Part shown: in pieces, positions 54,092 through 63,399 of the stretch
How positions within the stretch are numbered: the first letter of the stretch is position 1
Layout: the number at the start of each line of letters is the position of its first letter
Source: Rhizorhabdus wittichii RW1
GTDB taxonomy: Bacteria > Pseudomonadota > Alphaproteobacteria > Sphingomonadales > Sphingomonadaceae
Reading direction: 5' to 3'
NCBI GenBank assembly: GCA_000016765.1
Contig: CP000699.1
Location: 3,249,001-3,313,000, forward strand
Length of the DNA stretch: 64,000 bases
Made by a program: the position numbers and the translations under genes
The notes under the pieces: model-generated
What the model was told of the DNA's origin: nothing
The model's database searches: none
What the model saw: the letters and a program-made list of their open reading frames with translations, nothing else

Positions 54092-55528
54092 TCACGCGTT
54101 CACGTAGGCCGTCTTGGTCCGGGTGTAGAAGTCCTGGGCAGCGAAGCCCTGCTCGCGCGGTCCCATGCTGCTCGCCTTGGTGCCGCCGAAGGGCACATGA
54201 TAATCGACGCCGGCGGTGGGCGCGTTGACCATCACCATCCCCGCCTGCGTCCGTGCCCTGAACGCGCCGGCATGAGCAAGCGAGGTGGTGACGATGCCGG
54301 CCGAGAGCCCGAACGCGCTGCCGTTCGCCACCGCGAGCGCCTCGTCGAAATCGGCCACCCGCACGACGCTGGCGACGGGGCCGAAAATCTCCTCCCGGTT
54401 CACCCGCATCTCGGCCGTGGTGCCGGTGATCAGTGCCGGCGCGAGGAAATAGCCCTCGGTCGGTCGGCGCAGCCGCTCCCCGCCGCAGGCGATGCGGCCG
54501 CCCTGCTCGACGGCGATCGACAGATAGGCCTCGATCGTGTCGCGCTGCTCCTCGCTCGCCACCGGGCCGATCTGCGTATCGGGGTCGAGCGCATGGCCGA
54601 CGCGCAGCTTCGCCGCCGCTTCGGTCAGCGCCGCCACGAAGCGGTCGTGGATTCCGTCGGTGACGATCAGGCGGCTCGACGCCGTGCAGCGCTGGCCGCT
54701 GCCGAAGAAGGCGCCGTCGAGGGCGATGGCGACGGCGCGATCGAGATCGGCGTCGTCCAGCACCACCAGCGGATTCTTGCCGCCCATTTCGAGCTGGACG
54801 CGCTTGCCATGCTCGGCGGCGGCGACCGCCAGCCGCCGTCCCACCCCGGTCGAGCCAGTGAAGGACAACGCCGCCACCCGCGAATCCTCGATCAGCCGGC
54901 CGGCGACGCTGCCCGGCGCGAAGACCAGGTTGAACAGGCCCGGCGGCAGGCCGGCATCTTCGAGCGCGTCGGCCATGGCGGAAATGATGGCCGGCGTGAT
55001 GCCGGCTGGCTTCAGGACGACGGCATTGCCGAACGCCAGCGCGGGCGCCGTCTTCCAGGCCGGAATGGCGATCGGGAAGTTCCACGGCGTGATCAGCCCG
55101 ACCACGCCCAGCGGCTCCTGCCGGGTCGACACCTCCAGCCCCGGGCGCACCGACGCCAGGCTGCGGCCGTGCAGCCGCAGCGCCTCGCCGCCGAAATAGC
55201 GGAAGATCCGCGCGGCGCGCACCACCTCCGCCCGGCCCTCGGCACAGGTCTTGCCTTCCTCGCGCGCGAGCAGGACGCCCAGGTCGTCGGCTCGCTCGAT
55301 CAGCAACGCGGCGGCCCGGTCGAGGATGTCGCCCCGCGCCTCGGGCGAGCGCGCGGCCCAGCCCGGCTGGGCGGCCGCCGCGGCCGCGATCGCCCGGTCG
55401 ATCAGCGCGTCGTCGCCCTCCGGCGTCGTCGCGACCAGATCGGACAGGTCGGACGGGTTGCGACGCTCGGCCGCCGCCGGGCCCGCGATCCGCTCGCCGC
55501 CGATGCGATGGGGCAGCAGCCTGCTCAT
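54092..55528 (-). CDS. Aldehyde dehydrogenase family protein
   Basis: A 478-residue NAD(P)+ aldehyde dehydrogenase. Motifs: ITPWNFPIAIPAWKTAPALA, LKPAGITP, SFTGSTGVGRRL, catalytic Glu in LEMGGKNPLVV and catalytic Cys in FFGSGQRCTASSRLIV, plus EEIFGPVASV. The GQRCTASSR block resembles alpha-ketoglutaric semialdehyde dehydrogenases, and benzaldehyde-type enzymes are also possible. ATG overlaps the ADH stop by four bases. It probably oxidises an aldehyde made by the neighbouring alcohol dehydrogenase. Confidence 0.92.
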   Translation of the reverse strand: MSRLLPHRIGGERIAGPAAAERRNPSDLSDLVATTPEGDDALIDRAIAAAAAAQPGWAARSPEARGDILDRAAALLIERADDLGVLLAREEGKTCAEGRAEVVRAARIFRYFGGEALRLHGRSLASVRPGLEVSTRQEPLGVVGLITPWNFPIAIPAWKTAPALAFGNAVVLKPAGITPAIISAMADALEDAGLPPGLFNLVFAPGSVAGRLIEDSRVAALSFTGSTGVGRRLAVAAAEHGKRVQLEMGGKNPLVVLDDADLDRAVAIALDGAFFGSGQRCTASSRLIVTDGIHDRFVAALTEAAAKLRVGHALDPDTQIGPVASEEQRDTIEAYLSIAVEQGGRIACGGERLRRPTEGYFLAPALITGTTAEMRVNREEIFGPVASVVRVADFDEALAVANGSAFGLSAGIVTTSLAHAGAFRARTQAGMVMVNAPTAGVDYHVPFGGTKASSMGPREQGFAAQDFYTRTKTAYVNA

Positions 55529-56646
55529 TCGGGATTGGGGACGACGGTGAAGTTGGAGAAGCCGCCATGGCGGTTCTCGATCCCGGCCAGCACGTCGTTG
55601 ATCCGGTCGAGCGGATAGGCCTGCTGGTCGAAGACGCCCATGTCGAGCGTGCCGGCGCGGATCATCTCCGCCATGTCCTGCCCTTCGGGGGTGGTGAACC
55701 AGACCGATCCCTGGAAGCCCTGGTTCCAGTCCATCATCTTGTGGACGTTCATCGCCACCGGTTCCGCCACCGCGCCGACATTGACGAGGAGCCCGGTCCG
55801 GCCGAGCGAGCGGAGCAGGTCCCGCATCTGATCGGCGGTGCCGCCCGGCCCGACGCTGTCGATCGCCAGGTCGACGCCCTCGCCCTCGGTCATCGAGATC
55901 GCCCAGTCGCGGACGGGGCCGTCGAGGGTCGAATGGGTGAAGATGCGGCGCGGCGCCAGGCTGCGCACCTCCTCCAGCAGGTCGCGATTGCGCGCCACCG
56001 CCAGGATGCGCGTGACGCCCATCGCCAGCGCACACATCACGGTGGGCAGGCCCAGCGTGCCCGTCGCGCCATGGATCAGCGTCGTGACGTTCGGCCCGGC
56101 CTTGCCCTTGCGCAGCGCCGAATAGCCGGTTCCGGTATAGCCGAGCCGCGCCGCCTGCTGGAAGGTGACGTTGTCGGGCAGGAGCACGCAGCCATTGGCC
56201 GGCGCCAGCATATATTCGCAGAAACCGCCGAACGGATAGCGGTCGAACATGTCCTGCGCGGTCGGCGAATAGCCGAAATAGCCCTGCAGGATCATCGAGT
56301 TGCAGCCGGTGGGATTGTTGGCCCGGCACGAACGGCACGTTCCGCACGAGCGGCCAGGATTGACGTACACCCGATCGCCGACCTTCAAGCCGGTGACATG
56401 GCGGCCGACCTCGACGATCACCCCCGCCGGATCGAGGCCGAAGGTCGCGGGCAGCCGGGGAAGCGGAAGCTGCGGGAACCAGGTCGACCAGTTCTTGAGG
56501 ACATTGCCCAGATTGGGCACGATCCCGCAGGCATGCACCTTGACGACGACGTCGAGCGCCTCGGGCTTGGGCGTGTCGACCTCCTCGATGACCATCGGCG
56601 CGCCGACGTCATACATGCGGGCCGCGCGCATCTTCGACGGGACCAT
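55525..56646 (-). CDS. Zinc-dependent alcohol dehydrogenase (MDR family)
   Basis: A 373-residue medium-chain dehydrogenase. Structural zinc Cys are in CGTCRSCRANNPTGC, and the coenzyme site is IHGATGTLGLPTVMCALAMG. The catalytic zinc Cys is in HACGIVPNLGN, though the usual GHE motif is not evident. FGLDPAGVIVEVGRHVTGLKVGDRVYVNPG is typical. An MVPSKMRAARMYDV start with AAGGAGAGGAAGCTTTATGGTCC-type spacing fits. Coupled to the ALDH gene. Substrate unknown. Confidence 0.88.
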   Translation of the reverse strand: MVPSKMRAARMYDVGAPMVIEEVDTPKPEALDVVVKVHACGIVPNLGNVLKNWSTWFPQLPLPRLPATFGLDPAGVIVEVGRHVTGLKVGDRVYVNPGRSCGTCRSCRANNPTGCNSMILQGYFGYSPTAQDMFDRYPFGGFCEYMLAPANGCVLLPDNVTFQQAARLGYTGTGYSALRKGKAGPNVTTLIHGATGTLGLPTVMCALAMGVTRILAVARNRDLLEEVRSLAPRRIFTHSTLDGPVRDWAISMTEGEGVDLAIDSVGPGGTADQMRDLLRSLGRTGLLVNVGAVAEPVAMNVHKMMDWNQGFQGSVWFTTPEGQDMAEMIRAGTLDMGVFDQQAYPLDRINDVLAGIENRHGGFSNFTVVPNPE

Positions 56647-56669
56647 AAAGCTTCCTCTCCTTTTTCGCG

Positions 56670-57212
56670 TCAGTTCCGGGCGAGCACACCCTGCATCGCC
56701 TCGACATATTTCCGGCGATCCATGCCGCCGGGCCGCGCCTCGACCAGCGCCCTGGTCTCCGCCACTATCTCCTCGTCGCTCTTCGCGAGGTCCAGCGGAT
56801 CGGCACAGGGCTGAGGCGTGTGGAAATCGGTATCCAGGTAGATCTCGATGCGGTTCATCTCGGGATCATAGAAATAGATCGACCAGGCATTGCCATGGTT
56901 CAGGCCGATCATCTCGGTCGCCCCATGCGCCGCCGCCCGTGCCTGGACGTCGCGCAGCTCGGCGAGCGACGCCACCTTGAAGGAGAGCTGCATGATCGTG
57001 CTGGGCGCGTCCGCCTGTCGCCCGGTCGACAGCACCACCTGGTGATGCTGGTCCGCCGAGCCGCTCATGAAGACGAGCCGGTTCTTGAAGACGGCGCCCA
57101 CGCCGCGATCGGTGACGACCAGTCCGAACACGTCCGCATAGAAGCGCTCCATCCGATCGAGGTCGGAAACGAATATGCCCAGATGGGCGAGGGAAGGTCT
57201 GATCGCCGGCAT
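56670..57212 (-). CDS. VOC family protein (extradiol dioxygenase/glyoxalase-like)
   Basis: A 180-residue vicinal-oxygen-chelate protein. Candidate metal ligands: His in LAHLGIFVSDLDRMERFY, His in DQHHQVVLSTG and Glu in PEMNRIEIYLDTD, the pattern of extradiol dioxygenase/glyoxalase domains. The start MPAIRPS follows GGGAGACGCTATC. An alternative ATG at 57266 overlaps the previous stop (ATGA) but adds 18 residues outside the fold. In this catabolic operon a ring-cleavage or isomerase role is plausible but unproven. Confidence 0.82.
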   Translation of the reverse strand: MPAIRPSLAHLGIFVSDLDRMERFYADVFGLVVTDRGVGAVFKNRLVFMSGSADQHHQVVLSTGRQADAPSTIMQLSFKVASLAELRDVQARAAAHGATEMIGLNHGNAWSIYFYDPEMNRIEIYLDTDFHTPQPCADPLDLAKSDEEIVAETRALVEARPGGMDRRKYVEAMQGVLARN

Positions 57213-57262
57213 GATAGCGTCTCCCGAATCCTGTCGGCCGGTCCTTGGGCCGGCCGTATTGG

Positions 57263-58309
57263 TCATTGCAAAGCGGTGGGAACGGACACGCCCAGTCTGG
57301 CGGCCAGTTCGCCGAGGCGCTTGACGGTGCCGGCAGCGACCGGGATGCCTCCCGCCCCGCGCGCCTCCTCGGTCTCATGTCCGCGCTCGCCGGGGAGCAG
57401 CACCCGCGAGACGCCCGGCACCGGCTCCAGCCGATGGATCGCGTCGACCAGCACCCCGACCTGTGCGAGGAAGCCGTCGCGGTCGCCGAACGCCGCCGGA
57501 TCGATCGCCAGGACCATACCGTTGAACCCGCCCGGGTCGCCGCCGGCCAGCGCCGGCGCAATGCTCGGATTGCCGGGGAGCAGGCTGCACAATATCTCGA
57601 TCATCAGCGACAGGCCGCTTCCCTTCGCCCCGGCCATCGGCAGCACCGCCGTGACCGCGTGCGGGTCGGTGGTGTCGGCGCCCTGCGCATCCACGCCCCA
57701 GCCGATCGGAATCGGACGCCCGGCGTCCTTCGCCGCCATGATCTTGCCCAGCGCCACGGCGGCCATCGACATGTCGAGGATCACCGGCCGGCCGCCATCG
57801 GGCACCGGCACGCCGATCGCTAGCGGATTGGTGGACAGCGCCTCCCCCTTCGCGCCGAAATAGCTCATCAGCGGCTTCGACGCCGTCATCGCCAGCCCGA
57901 CCAGCCCGCGTTCCGCCAATTGCTGCACGAAATAGCCGATCGCCCCGGCGTGCGAGGTATCGCGCACCGCGCACCAGCCGATGCCGAAGCGCGCGGCGAG
58001 CGTCGCCGCTTCCCCGACGGCGCGGTTCATCGCCGTCGCGCCCGGCGCCTTGCCCGCGTCGAGCACGCAGACCGCGCCGGTCCGGCTGACGTCACGAAAG
58101 GCGAAGTCGGCGCGGACGAGACCGGTCTCGAGCATCTCGACATAGCGGGGGATGCGAAGGACGCCGTGGGAGTCGACGCCGCGCTGGTTCGCCCATACCA
58201 GAAGGTCCGCCATCTCCCGCGCCTCGGCTTCGCCGAAGCCAGCCTTGTCCAGCAGGTCCGCCGAATAGCGCCTCAGTTCGTCCGCCGCGATGGTCGCGAT
58301 ATCGGCCAT
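57263..58309 (-). CDS. Malate/L-lactate dehydrogenase (LDH2) family oxidoreductase
   Basis: A 348-residue NAD(P)-dependent enzyme of the LDH2/MDH2 family, unrelated to classical Rossmann lactate dehydrogenases. Blocks: ANQRGVDSHGVLRIPRYVEML, RDTSHAGAIGYFVQQLAERG, STNPLAIGVPVPDGG and GAKGSGLSLMIEILC. Members reduce 2-oxo acids or ureidoglycolate, delta-piperideine carboxylate and others. Three bases after the alpha/beta hydrolase gene. Substrate probably a 2-hydroxy/2-oxo acid from the pathway. Confidence 0.9.
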   Translation of the reverse strand: MADIATIAADELRRYSADLLDKAGFGEAEAREMADLLVWANQRGVDSHGVLRIPRYVEMLETGLVRADFAFRDVSRTGAVCVLDAGKAPGATAMNRAVGEAATLAARFGIGWCAVRDTSHAGAIGYFVQQLAERGLVGLAMTASKPLMSYFGAKGEALSTNPLAIGVPVPDGGRPVILDMSMAAVALGKIMAAKDAGRPIPIGWGVDAQGADTTDPHAVTAVLPMAGAKGSGLSLMIEILCSLLPGNPSIAPALAGGDPGGFNGMVLAIDPAAFGDRDGFLAQVGVLVDAIHRLEPVPGVSRVLLPGERGHETEEARGAGGIPVAAGTVKRLGELAARLGVSVPTALQ

Positions 58310-58312
58310 GGA

Positions 58313-59197
58313 TCACCCCGCCAACGGAGAGGGGAAGAATTTGTCGAGCCAGCCCTTCATCATCATCCTGGTGCGCGGCGCGTCGGCCGGCGCCAGCGGA
58401 AAATGCGCCGTGGTGTCGATCAGCATCAGCTCGGTCGGCTGGCCGGCCTTCTCGAACATGCGGACCGACTCGATCGTCGGGGTGATGATGTCGTTGGCGG
58501 TGTGGAACAGCAGCAACGGGCGCGGCGCGATGTTCGCGACGACGTCGTCGGCCCGGAAGTTCATCATCGACCAGGCGGTTTCGGTCGGGATCTCCATGAT
58601 CGCCTTGGGCGACAGGTTCTTCCGTAACGCCTCCGGGATCGGCACCGCATCGAAGCGCGACATCCAGAGGCTCTCCCCCGTCGCCTGCTTGTGCGCCCGC
58701 CCCTCTTCGAGGATGCCGATGAACCTGTCCCAGGATTCCCGGGTCGGATGCTGGCCGCGGAATTTGCGCTCCCCGTCGCCCCAGCCGCACGACGACAGGC
58801 AGCAGGCGATGCGATCGTCGACGCCCGCGGTATAGACCGAGACCGCCGCGCCGAAGCTGTGGCCGGTGATCCCGATCCGCTTCGGATCGACCTCGGGCCG
58901 CTTCGCCAGCCAGGTCACCGCGTTCTTGGCGTCCGCGACCTGGTCGAAGCAGCGCACCTGGGCGCGCTCGCCTTCGCTTTCGCCGCAGCTCCGGAAATCG
59001 AAGCGCAGGGCGACATAGCCGAACTGCTCCATCATCTCGGCCTGGATCTGCGCGTGGCTCTCGTCCTTGGAACCGACGAACCCGTGGCAGACGATGAACG
59101 CCGGCAACGGCTCGCCCTTGTGGCCGTCCGGCACATGGATGACGCCCGACAGCTTCAGCCCATCGGATTCGAACGTGATATTCTCCTGCAAGGTCAC
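58313..59197 (-). CDS. Alpha/beta hydrolase
   Basis: A 294-residue serine hydrolase. Oxyanion region VCHGFVGSKD, nucleophile in ITGHSFGAAVSVY (GHSFGA), acid in HTANDIITP and His in DTTAHFPLAP. It resembles the DUF1100/FrsA or dienelactone hydrolase-like group. It may hydrolyse an ester, lactone or C-C bond of a ring-cleavage product. It follows the FAH-like gene by 40 bases in the operon. Confidence 0.85.
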   Translation of the reverse strand: MTLQENITFESDGLKLSGVIHVPDGHKGEPLPAFIVCHGFVGSKDESHAQIQAEMMEQFGYVALRFDFRSCGESEGERAQVRCFDQVADAKNAVTWLAKRPEVDPKRIGITGHSFGAAVSVYTAGVDDRIACCLSSCGWGDGERKFRGQHPTRESWDRFIGILEEGRAHKQATGESLWMSRFDAVPIPEALRKNLSPKAIMEIPTETAWSMMNFRADDVVANIAPRPLLLFHTANDIITPTIESVRMFEKAGQPTELMLIDTTAHFPLAPADAPRTRMMMKGWLDKFFPSPLAG

Positions 59198-59237
59198 CCT
59201 CCGCTTGGATATGGACCGGGGATCGGTGCCCGGCCGT

Positions 59238-60086
59238 TCAGCCGGCCACGGCCTCTCCCCCGACGATGTTGCGCAAAATACCGATCTCGCTGATCTCGAC
59301 CTCGATCGCGTCGCCGATCGACAGATATTCGGGCGGCGTCCGCGACGAGCCGAAGCCCGAAGGCGTGCCGGTGGCGATGACGTCGCCGGGCACCAGCGGC
59401 GTGAAGGTCGAGAAATAGGCGATCAGCCAGGGGATGTCGAAGATCATCCGATCGATGCCGATGCGTTGCTTGACCACGCCGTTGACGCGGGTCTGCAGCG
59501 TCAGCACCGTCGGATCGGGTATCTCGTCCGCCGTGACGATCCAGGGGCCGAAGCTGCCGCTCCGGTGGAAGTTCTTCCCCGGCGTGAACTGGGTCGAATG
59601 CTTCTGCCAGTCGCGGACGCTGCCGTCGTTGAGGCAGCAATAGCCGCCCACATGCGCCATCGCCTCGCTGGCGGGGATCCGATGACCGCCCTTGCCGATC
59701 ACCACCGCCAACTCGCCTTCGAAATCATAGGCCTCGCTGCGATCCGGCTTGGCCAGCGGCTGCCCATGGCCGGTGAAGGAATTGGCGAAGCGCGTGAAGA
59801 CCAGCGGATATTCGGGCTCGGGCTTCCCTTCGCGCGCCGGCTCGCGAAAATTCGTCGCGACGCAGAGCACCTTGTCGGGATTGGGGATGGGCGGCAGCAG
59901 CCGCACCTGATCGAGCGGGATATCGGCCTCCGCCGCCATCGGCGGCCAGCCCGCCGCATGAGCCGCCGCGATGAAGGATTTCAGGTCGGGCGCGGCACCG
60001 GGCAACGCGTCGAGCCGGGCGATGCGGTCGCCGACCAGCAGGCCATAAGCGGGCTCGCCATCGATTTCGCAACTCACCAGGCGCAT
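59238..60086 (-). CDS. Fumarylacetoacetate hydrolase family protein
   Basis: A 282-residue FAH-fold protein with metal-binding Glu/Asp in FEGELAVVIGKGG and downstream TPSGFGSSRTPPEYLSIGD; IPNPDKVLCVATNF and GKNFHRSGSFGPWIVTADEIPDP are family blocks. Relatives include acylpyruvases, 2-hydroxyhepta-2,4-diene-1,7-dioate isomerase and ureidoglycolate lyase. First gene of the minus-strand operon, downstream of TTTCGAAAAT operator-like sites. Role inferred: hydrolysis or isomerisation of a 2-oxo acid intermediate. Confidence 0.9.
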   Translation of the reverse strand: MRLVSCEIDGEPAYGLLVGDRIARLDALPGAAPDLKSFIAAAHAAGWPPMAAEADIPLDQVRLLPPIPNPDKVLCVATNFREPAREGKPEPEYPLVFTRFANSFTGHGQPLAKPDRSEAYDFEGELAVVIGKGGHRIPASEAMAHVGGYCCLNDGSVRDWQKHSTQFTPGKNFHRSGSFGPWIVTADEIPDPTVLTLQTRVNGVVKQRIGIDRMIFDIPWLIAYFSTFTPLVPGDVIATGTPSGFGSSRTPPEYLSIGDAIEVEISEIGILRNIVGGEAVAG

Positions 60087-60152
60087 GCCGGCCTACCCCC
60101 GTCAACGATCGAAACGGCATCCTCTCCGTTCCGATAATCGGTCGTAGCCGTT

Positions 60153-60258
60153 TTTTTCGAAAATACAATATTGATTTCGAAAATTATAGGCCGGTATAAT
60201 CATGAAAATCTCGGAATATCTTACATTCCAAGCGAAACTTCGGATTTTTCGAAAATCC
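60153..60258. promoter_or_regulatory. Three TTTCGAAAAT operator-like sites and a minus-strand -10
   Basis: TTTCGAAAAT occurs at 60155-60164, 60175-60184 and within GGATTTTTCGAAAATCC at 60242-60258, each centred on the palindrome TTTCGAAA. A minus-strand TATAAT (60183-60188) abuts the second, so a repressor there would block the operon starting at 60086. The GntR gene next door is the obvious candidate regulator. Confidence 0.5.
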
Positions 60259-60364
60259 CAGGGCTGGCGAAATCATGCAGGCCAAAGCCATGACATGACC
60301 GGCGCGCCCCGTCTGACGATGGGAACGGCATCGCGCGGCGAAGCCGCGCGTCATGCCGTGGACG

Positions 60365-61075
60365 TCATTCCCCGTCGGTCCGCCGGAAAACGTTGCGGAG
60401 GAGATTCTGGGCGACCTCGCGGATGTGGCGCTCGGTGAGTTCCATCGCCAGTTCCTTGTCGCCGCCGAGCACGGCCTCCATCATCACGCGATGCTCGTTC
60501 GATTTCTGCCGCGGCTGCTTGCGGACGAGCGCCGACATGCGCCGGTAACGGCGCGCGCGTTCGAACAGCAGGTGCCGCAGTTCGGCGAGGGTCGGCGATC
60601 CGGCCGCGGCGACGAGCGCGTCGTGGAACTGCATGTGCAGCAGGTCCCAATCCGGCGTGGTGCGCAATTCCTCGCCCATCGACTGTTCGAGGCGATCGAG
60701 CCTGTGGAAGGCGGCGATGATCCCCGCCTCCCAATCCGCATTGCCGTTTTCGAGCGAGCGGCGGATGCATTCGCGCTCGAGCACCACGCGCGCATCGGTG
60801 ATGTCGAGCAGGTCTTCCTCGGTGACCGGCGCGACGAAGAAGCCGCGTTGCCCCTCGGACATCACCAGGCCTTCCGCCGACAGGCGCGACAGCGCCTCGC
60901 GCAGCGTCGAATAGCTGACGCCGTAGAGCGAACGCAACGTTTCGAAGCGCAGCTTCTCGCCGGGTTTCAGCACACAGCTGATGATATCCTCGCGCAATCG
61001 GCGCAGCACGTCGGTGCCCAGGGTCCCGCCCCAGAGCGTATGGGATCGCAGCACTGTCGGATGATCAACGGGCAT
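60365..61075 (-). CDS. GntR family regulator, FadR/FCD subfamily
   Basis: A 236-residue regulator. N-terminal winged helix: LREDIISCVLKPGEKLRFETLRSLYGVSYSTLREALSRLSAEGLV and RGFFVAPVT. C-terminal FCD effector domain with metal-type residues Asp, His in LLHMQFHDALV, EHRVMMEAVLGGD and ERHIRE. Such proteins usually sense a carboxylic acid of the pathway and repress it. It lies between the two parts of the catabolic cluster and probably controls one or both. Confidence 0.9.
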   Translation of the reverse strand: MPVDHPTVLRSHTLWGGTLGTDVLRRLREDIISCVLKPGEKLRFETLRSLYGVSYSTLREALSRLSAEGLVMSEGQRGFFVAPVTEEDLLDITDARVVLERECIRRSLENGNADWEAGIIAAFHRLDRLEQSMGEELRTTPDWDLLHMQFHDALVAAAGSPTLAELRHLLFERARRYRRMSALVRKQPRQKSNEHRVMMEAVLGGDKELAMELTERHIREVAQNLLRNVFRRTDGE

Positions 61076-61110
61076 GCGAACCTCATTCTCCGTCGCGCGA
61101 GGCGACCAGT

Positions 61111-62196
61111 TCAGGCCGCTTTAGCAGCTTCTTCCCCCCGCACCATACGGCTAACCATGCGACGCGCCAGAACGATCGCCTTGTCGGCCTTGAGGATCAG
61201 CGAGACATCGTCGGCGAGCGCGCTGGCGCCGAACCGTTCCAGATTGGCCTGCTGTCGCTGCAGCGTATGTTCGTCCTCGGCGAAGGCGGCCTTGGTCATG
61301 ATCTCCCACAGGTCGCGCACCTTGCCGTTCCCGCGATCGCGATAGACCGACTGCGCCCAGAAATAGTGGCAGCTCCTCTCGGTCGCCGGGGTCAGGATAT
61401 TGGTGTTGAGCACGATCGCCCCGTCCCGTTCGCGGTCGCCGCCTTCGGGCACCGCGCCATGGACCAGGATCATGACGCCTGGCGCCTGCCAGTAGGTTTC
61501 GAGATAGTTGTCGAACAGCGGCACGCCCTCGTCGAGGATATAGCCGTTGCGCAGCGGCGCCGACATGCTGTTCTTGAACGCGAAGAAGTCGATCAGTTGC
61601 TGATCGCCGGTCGCCCTCACCGTCCGTGTCGAGTCCAGCACGCCGGCATTGTCGAACGTCTTGGCGTGGACGAAGGCGGTGTGGGTCAGGTCGAGCAGAT
61701 TGTCGACGGCGAGCATGTAGTTCGCGTCGAGATGAATGACGTGCGGCCCGGCCACCCCCCAGAGGCTCGACGGATCGAGGCAGCTGAAATCGAGGCCCGC
61801 GAGATAACCCTCCCCCGTTTCGAACGCCGGCAACGGCGTCGAGGCCGCCAGCGCCGCGTCGCCCGGCCAGACCCAGATCAGGCCGTGGCTCTCGCGCGCC
61901 GGATAGGCGGTCACACAGGCGTTGGCCGGAATTTCGGATTGGCTCGGAATCTCGCGGCAGCCGCCGTCGCCGGCGAACACCAGGCCATGATAGGCGCAGC
62001 GCAGGCCATGCGCTTCGACGGTTCCTTCCGACAGCGGGTAGAGGCGGTGCGGGCAGCGGTCGAGCAGGATGCTCGCCACCCCGCCGAGCGAGCGGAAGAT
62101 CGCCATCGGCACGTCGCAGATCATGCGCGAGATCACCGCGCCCGGCGCGATCTCGTGGCTCATCGCAGCGACATACCAGCAATTCCTGGGAAACAT
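61111..62196 (-). CDS. Rieske non-haem iron oxygenase (VanA-like O-demethylase/ring hydroxylase)
   Basis: A 361-residue oxygenase component. Rieske [2Fe-2S] ligands are in DRCPHRLYPL and CAYHGLVF (CxH...CxxH), the mononuclear iron site in VDNLLDLTHTAFVH (D..DxxHx4H). Length and the N-terminus MFPRNCWYVAAMSHE are those of vanillate/dicamba O-demethylase-type oxygenases. The start follows GCGGAGAGAGATC. It needs a reductase and possibly a ferredoxin, neither of which is in view. Substrate unknown. Confidence 0.92.
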   Translation of the reverse strand: MFPRNCWYVAAMSHEIAPGAVISRMICDVPMAIFRSLGGVASILLDRCPHRLYPLSEGTVEAHGLRCAYHGLVFAGDGGCREIPSQSEIPANACVTAYPARESHGLIWVWPGDAALAASTPLPAFETGEGYLAGLDFSCLDPSSLWGVAGPHVIHLDANYMLAVDNLLDLTHTAFVHAKTFDNAGVLDSTRTVRATGDQQLIDFFAFKNSMSAPLRNGYILDEGVPLFDNYLETYWQAPGVMILVHGAVPEGGDRERDGAIVLNTNILTPATERSCHYFWAQSVYRDRGNGKVRDLWEIMTKAAFAEDEHTLQRQQANLERFGASALADDVSLILKADKAIVLARRMVSRMVRGEEAAKAA

Positions 62197-62222
62197 GATC
62201 TCTCTCCGCCGTTCGGCCCTGT

Positions 62223-63398
62223 TCAATGCAGACTGATTTCAAGATGGTCGAAGCCGCGCAGCACGGCATTGTCCGCGCGCCGGCCATCGCCCGGTTCGAT
62301 ATGATCGACGAGTTCGACCAGCGCCTCCAGCACCGCGCCGATCTCGAGCATCGCCAGGCTGCCGCCGATGCAGCGATGGACCCCGCCGCCGAAAGCGAGA
62401 TGGTCGCTCGCATCGCGCTGGATGTCGAAGCGCTCGGGATCGGCATAATGGCGCTCGTCGCGGTTGGCCGCGGGCAGCACCGTCATGATCCGCGCGCCGG
62501 CCGGGACCGCGACGCCGTCGATCACCAAGTCGCGCTTCGCCAGCCGCGAGAAGCCCAGCGCCGGGCTTTCATGGCGCAGGCTCTCGTTGATGCACCGCGC
62601 CTGCAGCGCCGGCGTCGCCTTCAGCGCGCGCCATTGATCGGGGTGCGTCGCGAGCAGCCACAGCAGATTGCCGACCGCGAAGATCGTCGTGTCGAGCGAC
62701 GGCGAGACATAGCCCTGGATGATCGAGCGATATTCCTCCTCGGTCAGGGTCCCGTCCGCGACGCTGGACCAGAGCTGCGCGGCCCATCCGTCGGGGCGGA
62801 GCTTGCCGATCAGGTCGGGGTCGGTGATATAGTCGACCATCTCCTTCATCACCGGGAAGGCGCCGTCGCTGAGCGGGACGCCGGCGGGCGCCATGCCGTT
62901 GAACGCCGCCGCCGCCCAGTCGAGCATGCGTTCGCGCCCTTCCTCGGGCAGGCCGACGAGGTCGGAAACGACGCTGAGCGGCAGGAGCATGGCGAGCCGG
63001 CGCATCGCGTCGAACCGACCCCCGCCCTTGAGTTCGCGGACCCGCTCCATCGCCAGGCCGCGCATGTGCGGCCGGAGCTTGCCCAGCCTGGCGGGGCCGA
63101 TCGGCATGCCGAGGATCTGGCGGAGGCGCTTATGCTGGGGGGGATCGCTGGCGAGCACCGTGCCGGCCATCAGCCGGTTCATCAGGTCGTTCATCGCGAC
63201 GCCGCTGCCCGAGCTGAAATCGGTCCAGTTGGTCAGCGCATCGCGCAGGTCCCGATAGCGGCCCATCGCGTAGAGGCCGTGCCGCTCGATATGGCAGACC
63301 GGCCCCGCGTCGCGCAGGCGGCGATAGGCGGCATAGGGATCGTCACGGGTCTCCGCGTCGAATAGGTCGATGTCGATCGAGGCCGCCTGCGCCGCCAT
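62223..63398 (-). CDS. Cytochrome P450
   Basis: A 391-residue soluble bacterial P450. Haem-binding loop HLAFGGGVHRCIGGSLAMLE (Cys ligand), ExxR in NESLRHESP, and SDLVGLPEEGRERMLDW in the middle. The I-helix segment YVSPSLDTTIFAVGNLL has SLDTT in place of the common AGxDT. Adjacent to a Rieske oxygenase and cupin, so it probably oxidises an intermediate of the same pathway. Its ferredoxin partner is not in the window. Confidence 0.94.
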   Translation of the reverse strand: MAAQAASIDIDLFDAETRDDPYAAYRRLRDAGPVCHIERHGLYAMGRYRDLRDALTNWTDFSSGSGVAMNDLMNRLMAGTVLASDPPQHKRLRQILGMPIGPARLGKLRPHMRGLAMERVRELKGGGRFDAMRRLAMLLPLSVVSDLVGLPEEGRERMLDWAAAAFNGMAPAGVPLSDGAFPVMKEMVDYITDPDLIGKLRPDGWAAQLWSSVADGTLTEEEYRSIIQGYVSPSLDTTIFAVGNLLWLLATHPDQWRALKATPALQARCINESLRHESPALGFSRLAKRDLVIDGVAVPAGARIMTVLPAANRDERHYADPERFDIQRDASDHLAFGGGVHRCIGGSLAMLEIGAVLEALVELVDHIEPGDGRRADNAVLRGFDHLEISLH

Positions 63399-63399
63399 G

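Noticed and set aside
57213..57266. Earlier start of the VOC gene at 57266 (ATGA overlap)
   Set aside because: Possible coupling, but no Shine-Dalgarno and the 18 added residues lie outside the fold. ATG at 57212 has GGGAG eight bases upstream.
60195..60200. Plus-strand TATAAT as promoter of a rightward gene
   Set aside because: No plausible plus-strand ORF follows; the GntR gene and its neighbours are all on the minus strand.
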